From contig NC_087178.1 in the NCBI RefSeq assembly GCF_035594125.1, positions 13,379,751-13,443,750 on the forward strand: 64,000 bases of DNA, given 5' to 3'. The position numbers were made by a program, and so were the translations under genes. The notes below the pieces were generated by a model, which was not told where the DNA came from, did not search any database, and worked only from the letters and a program-made list of their open reading frames with translations. Positions 50,949-63,540 of this stretch are shown here, piece by piece (positions within the stretch are counted from its first letter, which is position 1; the number at the start of each line of letters is the position of its first letter). This stretch comes from Scylla paramamosain (lineage: Eukaryota; Arthropoda; Malacostraca; Decapoda; Portunidae).

Positions 50949-52201
50949 CCACGGACGGGGAAGAAGAGTCATGGGGATATATGCTTCTAAATTTAATAAT
51001 GACAAATATTATGACCCAATGGATTGGAGAAAATACAAGATTTGGAGGTAATGAAGAGGCATCAAGGCTAGACTTGATGTTTTACAAAGGAAATGGACAT
51101 CAGTGAAGGAATAAATTATCAGTGCCCACTAGGTAAAAGTGACCATCTGTTAATTGAATTCAGTATAGGCAGTGGTCCTATAGAAAGTAGGAATGAAATT
51201 TACAAGAATGGCAAATATAATTACAGGAAAGCAGATTTTATCAGGTTGAGGGAATATTTTGCAGAGGCTAAATGGAAACAACTGTTCATGGCAAGCAGTA
51301 TGCAGGAAAAGTGGGACATATTCAAGGAAATTTATAATGATGAGGTAAGTAGATATGTACTGAAGATCAAAACAAAGGAAGTGAAAAAGAAAAAAAGACT
51401 GGTTTAATATGAGATGTATAACAGCAAGAAAAAGAAAAAGAAGCAGCATGGAATAGATGGAGAAAAAAGGAGAAAGTGAGAAATGGGAAGAATTCAAGAA
51501 GGCAAAAAATTAATATATCAGAATCCTGAGAGATGAAGAAAGGAATTATGAGAAAGATATAGTTAACAAATGCAAAGATGAGCCGAAGTTATTCTTCAGA
51601 TATGTGAATGGGAAGATGAAAAAACAGGCAAACAATAGATAAATTAACGAAAGATGACATTACATACATTATATACACAGTTACAAGCGGAATTAATGAA
51701 CAAGTGTTTCCAGTCAGTATTTACCAAAGAAAGCAAATTTGAAGGAGAAAGAGCATGGCACAGAGACAATGTGATGAGAGAGATACTGGTGGACATAAGT
51801 GAAATTAAGAAGATTATGTAAGATTTGGATGTAAGTAAGGCTCAAGGACCGGATGGAGTGTCCAACTGAATTCTTAAGGAATGTTGTGAATAACTGGCAG
51901 AACAATACCATAATATGTTTTTTAAGGAAGGAAAAATTCCTCTAGACTGGAAGAGAGCCAATATTGTGCCCATTTTTAAAGAAGGTAATAAAGAAGATCC
52001 AATGAAATATAGACCAGTGTCCCTAACAAGTGTGGTGGCAAAGATAGTGGAAAGAATAGTTAAAAACAGATGGATGGAATATTTAGAAGAAACATATACA
52101 TTGACTGACAGACAATTTGGTTTCAGAAGTGGAAGATCTTGTGTCACGAATTTAGTGAGCTTTTATAATAGAGCAATTGATAAAATTCAAGAGAGAGAGG
52201 G

Positions 52202-52600
52202 TTGGGCAGACTGTGTTTATTAAGATCTAAAAAAGCATTTAATAAGGTACCACACCAGAGACTGCTATGGAAAATTCAAAATATAGGGGGTTTGCAAGGA
52301 AACACACTGAATTGGATTACAGACTTTTTGAGGGATAGAGAAATGAGAACAGTAATAAAGGGAGAAAAATCAGAATGGTGTAGAGTTACAAGTGGAGTAC
52401 CACAGGGGACAGTCTTAGCCCCCGTAATGTTTCTGGTGTACGTCAATGATATGGTGGATGCGGTTGACAGTTATAAAAGTCTGTTTGCAGACAATGCAAA
52501 ATTATTGAAAAGAGTGGAAAACAATACAGTGAAATATTACAGATATATAAATGGAGTAAGAAATGGGAAATGGAATTCAATGCAAAGAAATACAAGGTGA
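52202..52600 (+). pseudogene. N1-l reverse transcriptase palm
   Basis: Frame with 'KAFNKVPHQRLLWKI' (the Asp box is shifted out and its Asp is Asn), 'NIGGLQGNTLNWITDFLRD', SGVPQGTVLAPVMF and SLFADNAKLLKRVE. Two of three catalytic Asp positions are lost. Confidence 0.82.
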
Positions 52601-52861
52601 TGGAATTAGGAAAAAGCAAAAGAAGACTGACAAGTTCCTACACCATGGAAGAAGTGGAAATTAAGAAAACCAAAGAAGAAAAATACTTGGGAATTACAAT
52701 AAGTGATAATTTATCACCAGAAAAACATGTAAACAAAATAGTTGGGGAAACCTATGAGTTACTAAGAAAGATGAAAGGGGCATTTGCTTACATGGATGAA
52801 GAGATGATGAAAAGTTGATGGAATATGTGATTCGACCAAAACTGGAATATGCCACAATTGT

Positions 52862-53281
52862 TTGGTCACCCCATATAAAAAAGAAATAAGGAAAATAGAA
52901 AGGATCCAAAGAGCTGCAACCAAATTGGTACGATGTTTGAGAGATTTAACCTATGAAGAAAGATTAAGGAGATTGAAGCTTCCATCATTACAAGAAAGAA
53001 GAGAAAGAGGAGACTTGATTGCTAAATACAGAGCTTTAAAGGGTAAGGATCAAGTTGACAAAGAAGACTTATTTGTGTGGGACTCAAGAGATATAAGAGG
53101 ACATGGAGTCAAATTGAGGAAAACAGCAAGTAGAAGAGATGTCAAGAAATATGGTTTCCCAAATAGAAGCATAGAAATATGGAAAAACTTAGATGAAACA
53201 GTGGTACAAGCAACAAATATTCGTGAATTTAAAGTTAAGCTGGATGCTTATAGGTATGGAGACAGGTCAGCACGAGCATAG
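52862..53281 (+). pseudogene. N1-l C-terminal domain
   Basis: 'RKIERIQRAATKLVRCLRDL', 'RRERGDLIAKYRAL', 'DLFVWDSRDIRGHGVKL', 'SRRDVKKYGFPNRSIEIWKN', then the last codons to 'YGDRSARA' and stop. This is the only N1 copy whose C-terminus is open to its natural end. Confidence 0.85.
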
Positions 53282-53324
53282 CTCTTTTCCTGTAAAACAC
53301 AACTAGGTAAATACAACTAAGTAA

Positions 53325-53348
53325 ATACACACACACACACACACACAC
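53325..53348. repeat. (AC)n microsatellite at the N1-l 3' end
   Basis: About 12 AC units, last tail of the array. Followed by ACTTGAACAAAC, the sequence duplicated in inverse at 47.7 kb. Confidence 0.93.
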
Positions 53349-53384
53349 TTGAACAAACATATTATGGCATTATATTTTCCATAA

Positions 53385-53780
53385 AGCAGCCAATTCACCT
53401 GTAGATTCATGAGGCTGTCCTTGTTTGATCCTGACTTTCCATCCCTGACCAGTAATGTTACTGGCACCTGTTACATAGCGCAATGCCATGCTATTGCTTG
53501 GTGCCATGTGGATGGCTGTCCTCCCTTCCTATTGAAGGAACATCAAAATCAGCATGTTATTGAGTGTTCACAGCAGCCATGTGGAGATGGCATCTAGTAT
53601 CAGACAAAAGCCAAAACCCTGTAGTTAGAATGATAAAAAACAAAATTCTTACAAACCTTGTAATCATACAAATGTTGGATAAGTGAATATTTTGCAGTAA
53701 AATGAGTGAAAATTAATGTATCCAATACTTCACTGAACTGCCCCAGCCTCTGAAGTGCACAAGTCATGTGAATTACTCAC
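53385..53780. other. Probable intron of the CUB gene, nothing else recognised
   Basis: Sequence between the array and the first CUB exon. A 62-codon + frame at 53409 matches nothing I know, and no continuation of the CUB domain is visible on the minus strand. Confidence 0.5.
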
Positions 53781-53884
53781 CTCTCCACAGAAAGTGTTAA
53801 ACAGAATGGGCTGCCCAGACAAACTCATGTCATACATCTCCAAGTAAGTACTGTTGCAGCCATCAGCTCCACCAAAGTCAATTC
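53781..53884 (-). CDS. Cubilin-like CUB protein, exon 7 of those seen (middle of CUB d)
   Basis: 104-bp exon, acceptor TTACTCATTCAG and donor GAG|GTGAGT. It enters in phase 1 (completing Arg) and leaves in phase 0. Encodes 'RIDFGGADGCNSTYLEMYD' and ends FNTFCGE, i.e. Cys 3 and 4 of the CUB fold. The remaining strands of this domain should lie in a further exon to the left, not found. Confidence 0.85.
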
Positions 53885-54084
53885 CTGAATGAGTAAGAAA
53901 TATTGCATATTGTATAAATGTTACCACTGTCTCATTTGTTTTCTCTTAACTGAAAAGTACAATGGATAGGTAGTATGTATGTGATCTAACACCACTTTGT
54001 GATAGGTGATATGCAGAGACTTGCTGTATTTACTGGAATATACAAGATGTGCTGGAAACAGCCAAGAAGTATTTTTTAAGATAT

Positions 54085-54237
54085 GTTATTATATCCACAT
54101 GTAACTCACAAAAACCACTCATGTGATGTGGCCTTACTGCTATTATTACTATTATTATTATCATTATTACTATTATTATCTATTATATCCATGTATAATT
54201 CACAAAAACCACTTGTGTGATGTGGCCTTACTACACT
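54085..54237. repeat. Tandem duplication around an (ATT)n run
   Basis: 'TATTATATCCACATGTAACT...GTGATGTGGCCTTACT' at about 54084-54142 recurs at about 54179-54233 with few changes; (ATT)n lies between. Intronic. Confidence 0.85.
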
Positions 54238-54269
54238 GCCAAGGTTCAACTGATTATACAAAATCTTAC

Positions 54270-54413
54270 TTTGGAATCGGAGAATGACATGCTGATCAGG
54301 CTGGACTGTGAGGGTGAAGACACAGTCTAGGTTGGGACCAGCAGGTCCTGGATAACTTGGACTGGTTAGTATAGCCGAAGAACTGACATGCATTGTCCCA
54401 CCACAACCACCTC
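54270..54413 (-). CDS. Cubilin-like CUB protein, exon 6 (start of CUB d)
   Basis: 144-bp exon, phase 1 in and 1 out; acceptor GTCTTACAG, donor CCAAA|GTAAGA. Encodes GGCGGTMHV (Cys 1), 'LTSPSYPGPAGPNLDC' (Cys 2) and 'VILRFQ', the classic start of a CUB domain. Joining it to exon 7 gives a continuous CUB frame, which supports both splice sites. Confidence 0.88.
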
Positions 54414-54670
54414 CTGTAAGACATTACAATTCATTAAAATGGTTTCTAGAGGTATCTGTATCTACAAGACAATGAATTTTTATAGAAAAGGCCAAAAAAA
54501 GCAAAAACTATCAAAACAAAAGAAAGTTTAAAATCTTTCACAGTGTACAAGTTTTACATCCATAACTGAAGAACAGAAAGAACTGCACCACAAATAAAAG
54601 TCAAAGGATTTATAAGATTTATAGCTTCCATATGTGAGCCAATGTACACTGACACCTAAGATAACTTATG

Positions 54671-54789
<119 letters not shown>

Positions 54790-54888
54790 GAAGTTTTCAT
54801 AACAGAAAACTTAGCCTTTTATGTGTTTTAATGGTGTACATTGTTTCACTGACAATTTCCTCCCTCATACATTGAAAGAGGAGTTCAC

Positions 54889-55045
54889 CTTGCGTTGAGG
54901 TAGTATACGTAAGGTCAAAGTGTCCACTCCACTGTCGTGTAAACTCTAAGTAGAGTGCATTCCCTGTTGAAAACACAGGCAAAGCCACACGAAACCCACA
55001 GAAGAACAACAGCAGTGGAGCCGAGGTATCTAAACCATCATAGAC
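54889..55045 (-). CDS. Cubilin-like CUB protein, exon 5 (end of CUB c)
   Basis: 157-bp exon, phase 0 in, phase 1 out; acceptor TGTCCTTTAG, donor GCAAG|GTGAAC. Encodes VYDGLDTSAPLLLFFCGF (Cys 4) and 'NALYLEFTRQWSGHFDLTY', the last CUB strands. The acceptor and first bases lie in a tandem duplication (55038-55253). Confidence 0.88.
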
Positions 55046-55253
55046 CTAAAGGACATGTGACCAACAGATGAATGAGCAACAAATATTGCATTCATGAAAA
55101 CAAAAGGATTTTATCAACATTTTGTGCAGCTACTAAGTGACAAGCTGTCATAGACCTAAAGGACATGTCACCAACCGATGGATGAGCAACAAATATTGCA
55201 TTCATGAAAACAAAAGGATTTTATCAACATTTTGTGCAGCTACTAAATGACAA
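55038..55253. repeat. 110-bp-period tandem duplication containing a splice acceptor
   Basis: 55038-55143 and 55148-55253 match with about six differences. On the minus strand both copies contain TGTCCTTTAG|GTCTATGA, i.e. the exon 5 acceptor with the first exon bases. Only the left copy continues into coding sequence. Confidence 0.92.
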
Positions 55254-55276
55254 TCTTATCAATAAAAACTGGTTAC

Positions 55277-55443
55277 CCTCATAGAGTGGCTGGTGGTGCA
55301 GTTTTCGCCTCTTGTATAAATGTATGACATGCGAAAGTAGAGGTTGATGAAGGATCCCTCTGGCGCCAGGAAGGTAGAATGACAAACATGTGCCTGTCTC
55401 GACTTGACAGTTCCAGAAGTACTGTTGAAGGTTCTGTTACAGC
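55277..55443 (-). CDS. Cubilin-like CUB protein, exon 4 (start of CUB c)
   Basis: 167-bp exon, phase 1 in, phase 0 out; acceptor CACTTTCACAG, donor ATGAGG|GTAACC. Encodes GCNRTFNSTSGTVKS (Cys 1), 'QAHVCHSTFLAPEGSFINL' (Cys 2) and 'RGENCTTSHSMR' (Cys 3). Two N-glycosylation sequons (NRT, NST) fit an extracellular domain. The SPxYP motif of typical CUBs is missing. Confidence 0.87.
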
Positions 55444-55836
55444 CTGTGAAAGTGATAGGTCATCTTATAATACCTTTAAAATTCTAATGATGTTATATCT
55501 TTTTAGCAATCAACAGGTATCATATTCTGCAGCCTAAAATCAAATGCAATCATTTACCAAAATCATCTTATACTAATCAATATAAAAAACAACCTTATTT
55601 GGTTTTAAATTCACTTTTGTTATTACTAGTGAGACTCAATGTTTGAAAACTCTAATTCATTCCAATAAACATAAGTGTTTTTTATTATCAATTTTCCTAG
55701 CTAAACAAGGTTGAAGCAGGAAGTTTAAGCATTACTATGTCATTTACTCATTATTTCTCACAGATTCACCAACAGCTTAGATATTGTCAAAGGCCCTTCA
55801 GTATAAAAAAAAGTTACCTTATTGCTAAGTACCAAC
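55444..55836. other. Intron between exons 3 and 4
   Basis: No repeat or gene seen. Confidence 0.6.
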
Positions 55837-55978
55837 CTCCAATTGAATAGTGCAGTCGGAAGCCAGAGGAGACTATGGAAGCATCACTAATGAACCTCAA
55901 TTCAACAGCATTGGTAGAGGAAGTGAGGTGGTGGGGGATGGTGCTGCCACAGTACCCATGCCTTAACCAATTCCCATA
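55837..55978 (-). CDS. Cubilin-like CUB protein, exon 3 (end of CUB b)
   Basis: 142-bp exon, phase 0 in, phase 1 out; acceptor TTCTCATCAG, donor GGAG|GTTGGT. Encodes 'YGNWLRHGYCGSTIPHHLTS' (Cys 4), 'NAVELRFISDASIVSSGFRL' and HYSIG. The YCG...P..LTSS..N.V.L.F.SD pattern is strongly diagnostic of CUB domains. Confidence 0.9.
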
Positions 55979-56608
55979 CTGATGAGAAGACATGCAGGTG
56001 CTTAACATTCACTAAATAACATCAATTTCTAGTGCAATTCTGATAGACAGGTTCTATATATATTTATGGACATATTCATGGAGTATGGACATTAAATACA
56101 TCAGTTAAGTCAGATAAGAAGACTGCAATGACAGAGATACAGAGAGAAAAGATAGGGACAAATCATTGGTGTGGTAAAAACTGATGTGGAAGGGGAACTT
56201 GCATTTTTTAGAACAAAAATTGTAAGTTTCTGCATCTTAATTAAAAGCACCAAAATTTTTATCAATCACACACTACCAAGTAACATCACACCATCACCAC
56301 ACTCCATTCCTGATATCCCACACAAGGCTTAACAAGGCCTCAAAAAAAGAGATATTACACTCACAAAGAAGTACACCCTTCTGCCTCCTGGGAGCAAGAA
56401 TGGGTAACGTGAGGTGGATCCAGAATGTATGAGATGAGACTCCGACTGAAGCTGAGGGAAGGAGAAGCAGCGTGTTCAAGGTACCCTCCTCAAGACTATG
56501 ATACAGCTACATACTATTCACTAGGACCTGATTTCCCAAAAACATCCTCTTCCATATAGTGTATTAAGAGTGTATATCAAAATCAGATAATACATAAAAA
56601 AATATATA
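55979..56608. other. Intron between exons 2 and 3, left part
   Basis: Nothing recognised. The right part of this intron holds a MITE. Confidence 0.6.
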
Positions 56609-57645
<1,037 letters not shown>

Positions 57646-57782
57646 TATATGACTGCATGGAATATTATGATGAAATATGAGACAAAGTCACAGTACAATT
57701 ATAAATAATATCAATTTAATAAACTATCAATGATAACCTTTTTACTTCAAGCTATGACAAAAAAACAAAACATTCTGCCTAC

Positions 57783-57997
57783 CGGGACATATTCCGAAAT
57801 GTAGAGCTGATCTTTGGAACAAAGTCGGGATGTCTCTAGATTCATCTCATTAATTTCAAGGTGAATATCATCATCCAACTCAGAGGCTGAAATAATCCAG
57901 CGACAGCGGGTACTCAATGGGTACTGGTTAGGGTAGCCAGGGGACTGCAGCACCTGGGACTCATTGGTGGCATGGAGACTTGAGGCACCACAGGGAT
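57783..57997 (-). CDS. Cubilin-like CUB protein, exon 2 (start of CUB b)
   Basis: 215-bp exon, phase 1 in, phase 0 out; acceptor CTTGCATCAG, donor CCCG|GTAGGC. Encodes PCGASSLHA (Cys 1), 'LQSPGYPNQYPLSTRCRW' (SPGYP motif and Cys 2), 'SRLCSKDQLYISEYVP' (Cys 3). Continues in frame into exon 3. Confidence 0.9.
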
Positions 57998-58334
57998 CTG
58001 ATGCAAGACAGGAACAGAATCATGTGATCTTTAATCTTTCTTATTTTATTTTGATTGTGACTGTCAACAAGTTGTGTATGTGTGCATCTCTTCTCAATTA
58101 GCAGGGAATGCTGGCCTAATATACGGCTGGAAAAATGTAATATTTTAATATTTAATATTATCTTTATTTTTTTTTCTTCCTTGGTTACCAGTGAATATTA
58201 TAAAGATACAGAGAAAGAAAGAAAATGGCAAGATGTTCACTCAATGATGCTGAAAATAAAGGCTCAATACTGTGGAGAAGCAACATCAGGTCATAGCAAT
58301 GAGTTAGTTCAGTGGACATGAAGAGAAAACTCAC

Positions 58335-58500
58335 GTGGTGTGTTCGTGAGTGTGGCAGTGAAGCCTGGGAATTCCTGACTGCTGTCAGAGATGAAGCGGA
58401 TGTACATCAGGTTGGTAGAGGAAGACACACTAAAGGGAACAGTGGAAGTGTTGCAATGGGTGGATATTAAGTCTGACTTGGAGGATGGTCCATCATAGAT
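58335..58500 (-). CDS. Cubilin-like CUB protein, exon 1 of those seen (end of CUB a)
   Basis: 166-bp exon, phase 0 in, phase 1 out; acceptor TTTTTTGACAG, donor CACCAC|GTGAGT. Encodes IYDGPSSKSD, 'STHCNTSTVPFSVSSSTNLM' (Cys 4), 'YIRFISDSSQEFPGFTATL'. The first half of CUB a and the protein start must lie to the right, outside the exons found. Cubilin-type proteins bind ligands for endocytosis; the exact orthologue is not determined. Confidence 0.88.
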
Positions 58501-58814
58501 CTGTCAAAAAAGAAAGAAAAGATATTACTGGTTAAAATGCATAATACTTTTCATGTGTGGTTGGTTACTATATATGCCCATTAGACAACACTGATAATCA
58601 CAACCAAAACCAACACCACCACCAATATCATCTTGATTTCATCTCCCATAGTATTAGTTAGGGAGCAAAGGAGGTACATGGGAAACAAGCTTTGTATTTG
58701 TAGGGAGGAGTACCACAAAGAGAAACAGACAATTAATTCACACACCAAAGGGGTTTTGGAACAAACCTATATACTTCTTCCTTGCAATTATTATTTATCA
58801 ACACTTTGAGCAGA
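58501..58814. other. Intron or flank of the CUB gene, nothing recognised
   Basis: CA/AC-rich stretch near 58600 but no repeat or exon. Confidence 0.5.
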
Positions 58815-59712
58815 CTTTTCTTTCTGTAAGAGGGCCACTGACTGAAAAAAAAAAATAGAAAAAAAAAAGCCCACTGCACAGCCAGTCCTTAAAAGAAAAG
58901 GCCAAAGGGTTCCAAAATTTGAGGGGTCTTGACACTTCCCTCTTCAAAGAATTCCATCCATCAGTATGGGGAAATGCAGAAGCAAGTATAAAGAGTTCCA
59001 AAGTTTACCAGTGAAAGAAATAAAAGAAAAAAAAGAAAGAAATAAAAGAAATAAAAGACCAGTAGAGCAACCTTGATGGAACCCATACTGGCAATCAGAT
59101 AGAAGGTTGTGAAGTGAGAGATGTTTAAGAATCTCCCTGTTGAGGATCTATTCAAAAACTTTAGATAGGCAGGAAATTAAAGCAATAGGATGGTAGTTTG
59201 AGGGATTAGAAGTCACCCTTTTTAGAAACAGGCTTAATGTAGGCAAATTTCCAGCAAGAAGGAAAGGCAGATGTTGACAGACAAAGTTGAAAGAGTTTGA
59301 CTAGGAAAAGTGCAAGCATGGAGGTGCATTTTTGGAGAACAATTAGAGAGACCCCATCAGGTCCATAAGCCTTCCAAGGGTTTAGGCCAGCGAAGGCATG
59401 GAAAACATCATTGCAAAGAATTTTAATAGGTAGCATGAAGTAGTTAGAGGGTGGAGGAGAGGGAGGAACAAGCCCTGAATCGTCCAAGGTAGAGTTTATA
59501 GCAAAGGTCTGAATGAAGAGTTCAGCTTTAGAGACAGATGTGATAGCAGTGGTGCCATCTGGTTGAAAAAAAAAGGGAAAGAAGAAGCAAAGTTATTGGA
59601 GATATTTTTTGGCTAGGTGCCAGAAGTCATGATGGGAGTTAGATCTTGAAAGATTTTGACACTCAATTAATGAAGAAGTATTCGGCTAGTTAGAGAACAG
59701 ACTTGGCATGTG
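58815..59712 (-). mobile_element. N2 non-LTR retrotransposon, copy F, with internal deletion
   Basis: Minus strand. The 3' end with A-rich tail (58838-58870 as + A runs around the AAGCCCACTG family motif), last C-terminal codons to 59010, then an (AAAAG)n-like run replacing most of the RT and C-terminus, then RT fingers and linker (59056-59712, 'AYGPDG', 'PPSPPPSNYFML'). Ends at the TG tract. It lies upstream of the last CUB exon, presumably in an intron. Confidence 0.82.
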
Positions 59713-59725
59713 TTAATAAAGTATA

Positions 59726-59728
<3 letters not shown>

Positions 59729-59822
<94 letters not shown>
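59729..59822. repeat. (TG)n microsatellite
   Basis: About 47 TG units. Confidence 0.97.
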
Positions 59823-59824
<2 letters not shown>

Positions 59825-59888
59825 TTGTAATGTGCAGGAAGATAACACAATGGAAAGTGAAGAACAAGAAAGAATGATAATGAACGAG

Positions 59889-60530
<642 letters not shown>

Positions 60531-61861
60531 GCCTGGTTGGAAAAGACAATGCTGGTAGTAAAGCTAATAGAAATTAAGCATCTGGCCAGCTTTATTCCAC
60601 TGTATCTAGAAGATGCATTGGCTTTGTATATGGAGATAAGTGAGAAGACCAGACTGATGTGGGGAAGACAGAGCACAGGTTGAAGGAAACATTTGCACAA
60701 GGAAGCTTTAAGACCTACATGAAGTTGACAGGTTTGAGGTGAGTGGATGTTGTTGCCAATAAAGTTAGGAAATTGCCCAGGCTAGCTGGATTGAAGGAAG
60801 AAGGATTGGAGTTGGCATTTATCACTGGTTTTCCTGACCATATCTCAACAGAATTGAAGCAAGTAAAGGATTTTGATGTACTGAGTGTGAGTGACTTCAT
60901 TTACCCAGAGTGTTGGTGTCAGAGAATTCAAAGGGAGGCAAGGAAGTGGTGGCAGTAACAACCAGAGGTTCAGCCACAGAGATGAAAAGACTTGATCCTA
61001 CAGGTGAAGAAAATGACAGAGGGGTAGGAATGCAAAAATTCAAAGGTTGTTTCAGGTTTTGTGGCCCTCACATGACTTGAGAGTGCTAAGAGTCTAGGCC
61101 ATGCATAACATGCTATCACTGTGGAAAGGAGGGCCACATGACATACCACCATGAACAGAAAAACAGATGGAGGGAGCAGTTGTGCTGCAAGCTAGCTCCT
61201 TGGATAGTTAAAGGCACTGTCAGGCTCCCTACTAATAGTCAAGGTGACGGTAGGGAGAAAGCAGGTAAAAACCCTTGTGGATACTGGCTGTTCAAAGATG
61301 GTGATGGCTTCTCATCTGGTGCCAAAATGTAAGAAAAAGGAAAGCAGACTAGTGACAGTTGACAAAGAGACTATGTGAAAGTGAGAGACACATCAAGTTG
61401 ATGGTTCAAAAAGTTTAGCTGGGCGTTGATGCTATTATACTAAGAAGATTAATTGATGGCTGGGAATAGATGTAATCAGCCAACTTGGTAGTGTTGTAAT
61501 TGCAAGAAGAAAAAGACCAGTGACATTTGGAGAGGTGACAAGAAAGAGTAGCTTGCTTGCTTTAAATGAGGTGGCCTGCTATCCAGTGACAGTAGGGAAC
61601 CGGAAAACAGAGATAGGAATATATATGTAATGTACCACATGGACAGTGATGTCATTGATATATGTGGTGTGACCCTAAGACACTGGAGACAGATGAGAGG
61701 GGCCTCCTCTATTGTGGATTTGATGTCTGCCTATCTGCAAATTCATGTGGTAAAGAAACTGTGGAGGTATCAGCTGAGAAAATATAAGAGATGAATGAAC
61801 ATGCTGTTTAACAAGGCTACATTTCAGGTAAAACTCTGCCCCAAGAATCATGACTAATATA

Positions 61862-62616
61862 CAGTGGAACCTTGGTTACGAAACACCTCCTTTTTCAAAC
61901 ATTTATTTCTTCTAACAAAATTTTGAATTCATCATTGTTTTGGTTGTGGTACCATAACTCAGTTCTAAAACAAAGTTACTTGATTTCAAATATTAAAAGA
62001 CATAGCAAAAGCTATTGTTTATTACTAATTCAGTTTCTATAAATATATACCTCATTTTTATATATTTGGAGGAGAGACACAGAGTGTAAGATTGTAATTC
62101 AATCTTTGAAATAGGATAAATGTGATCCAGCTGAAAAGCCTTGATCCAGCTGAAAAGCCTTAATGTAAACAAACAGTTTTCAGCACTCAGGAGTAATTCT
62201 GAGACACTTGTGGCTCTCTCAATGACCCCCAATGCCATCACTACTATACAACAAGATGTCTAAGTGTTATGATCACCTTCATTTTGGCAGTAAGTGGGTT
62301 TCTCCTCTCTGTGTCTCTGTGTAAGACTTCCCTCACTAGATCAGTCTAAACAGTATCTTCTGATGGGTTCTGTGTCATAAGTTCATTCAGTACATCCTTT
62401 CTGGATAAATAATTTGTGAGCTGGAGATGTAAAGTAGCCATCTTGGCTTTGGCAACATCTGTCATAAGCCACTAAGATAGTGCAGATTAGTGTCTGGGAA
62501 CAGATTAATTCATTTTACATTGATTCCTATGGGGAAAATAGTTTCAGTTTTTTAACGTTTTGGATTTCAAAACAGCATTCAGAAATTAATTAAGTTTGAG
62601 AACAGAGGTTTCCCTG
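61862..62616. mobile_element. TA-flanked Tigger-type MITE, 755 bp
   Basis: Left terminus CAGTGGAACCTTGGTTACGA; right (reverse complement) CAGGGAAACCTCTGTTCTCA. TA on both sides (61860-61861 and 62617-62618). Right half contains 'GGAACAGATTAATTCATTTT' and 'TTGATTCCTATGGGGAAA', typical of Tigger/mariner derivatives. It splits the LTR3 RT just after the LCPKN.. box. Confidence 0.88.
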
Positions 62617-62991
62617 TATGGAGGAGGAAAAAGGTCATGGAAGCTGGCACAAATTCATACAATGATGATAGTTTGGTGGATGAGACTGTAGTGACAGCAG
62701 ATGAAGTGGTAGAACGTGAGGCAAAGTTTGGGCTGGCCACAAAAATACCTGAGCCACTGGAGAGAGGTGCAGTATTAGGCCTAAGACTGGAGAAGGATGA
62801 GACAGAAAAGTTAGTTTTTGGAGAGGAAATGAGATTCCTGAGGTGGGTGGTGAGCTGAATAAAAAGACAGCTGTTCTAAGCTTGTGAAATATAGGTAGGC
62901 CATTGCCCTACATTAAAAGGAGAGCAGAAGGGGTAAGATGGGAGGTTAAATTCAGATCAGAGACAGTAGATATGATGAAAAATATTATAGA

Positions 62992-63282
62992 GTGCGAGTG
63001 CACCATGAGAGCCCAGTGAGAAGGAGTGATGCTAGTAGTATCATGACAGGAGTGGTGTTGGAGATTGATGTCATAGAAGTTGAAGATGTGGCCTGGTTGA
63101 GAAAGAAAGGTGACTTTGGACATGTCAATGTTGCTAAATTGGATGCAGTATTGAAAGGAGTTACCCTGGCAGTGAAGTGGAACCTGCAGGTAGTTGAGAC
63201 TTGCACTGACTCTGCTACCGTGTTTGGCTGGATGAAATCAATAATGTTGGCAGAAAAGAATTCACATGAAAAGAGTCTCTGA
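62992..63282 (+). pseudogene. LTR3 RNase H remnant
   Basis: 96-codon frame: 'RRSDASSIMTGVVLEIDVIE', 'VAWLRKKGDFGHVNVAKLDA' and 'CTDSATVFGWMKSIMLAEKN'. Asp of SDASS and of TDSAT are kept; the Glu position reads AKLDA. Preceded and followed by shifts. Confidence 0.7.
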
Positions 63283-63540
63283 AATGACTGTGGTGCGACA
63301 ATTGGGAATCCTACAAGAGTTGTTGGATGTGTGCAATCTTTAGCTGCATGCAATTTTTGTCCCTTCAAAGAAGAACAAGGAGGATAGTCTAACGAGAGTA
63401 AAGAAGGCCTATTTATGGGTGCTGCAGGATGAGGAGTCGACTGAGGCGTGTTGTGTTGGAGTGCTAAGTGTAAAAGAGCTTCATGGGATTCCTCAGCATG
63501 TCCTAGATATATAAAGAGTGATACATCCATCAGAAGATGA

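Larger units (their letters stand above)
50946..53324 (+). mobile_element. N1 copy l, 5'-truncated in the endonuclease
   Basis: Begins in mid-EN directly after (AC)n. EN end ('LGKSDHLLIEF' near 51130), linker (51200-51650), RT in three frames (51915-52223 NYRPVS counterpart and FGFRSGRSCVTN; 52202-52600 VPQGTVLAPVM and FADNAKLL), C-terminal (52570-53281). Ends AACTAGGTAAATACAACTAA at 53303 and (AC)n. The second Asp of FADD is Asn: polymerase-dead. Confidence 0.9.
60531..63540 (+). mobile_element. Decayed LTR retrotransposon, gag-pol remnant (LTR3)
   Basis: Order of remnants: gag-like frame (60743-60958, 'LAFITGFPDHISTELKQV'), zinc knuckle CYHCGKEGHMTYH at about 61109, protease LVDTGCSKMVMAS at about 61275, RT ('IVDLMSAYLQIHVVKKLW' near 61715, with the Asp-x-x-Ala-Tyr box), RT continuation after a MITE (62673 'SLVDETVVTADEVV', 'LEKDETEKLVF'), RNase H ('SDASSIMTGVVLEIDVIEV' near 63030, 'DSATVFGWMKS'), then 'VPSKKNKEDSLTRVKKAYL' near 63360. 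No integrase or LTR pair seen. Many stops. Confidence 0.75.

Noticed and set aside
53409..53597. Cys-rich 62-codon + strand frame next to the CUB gene
   Set aside because: No match to a known domain, no splice-compatible partner, and the gene nearby is on the other strand.
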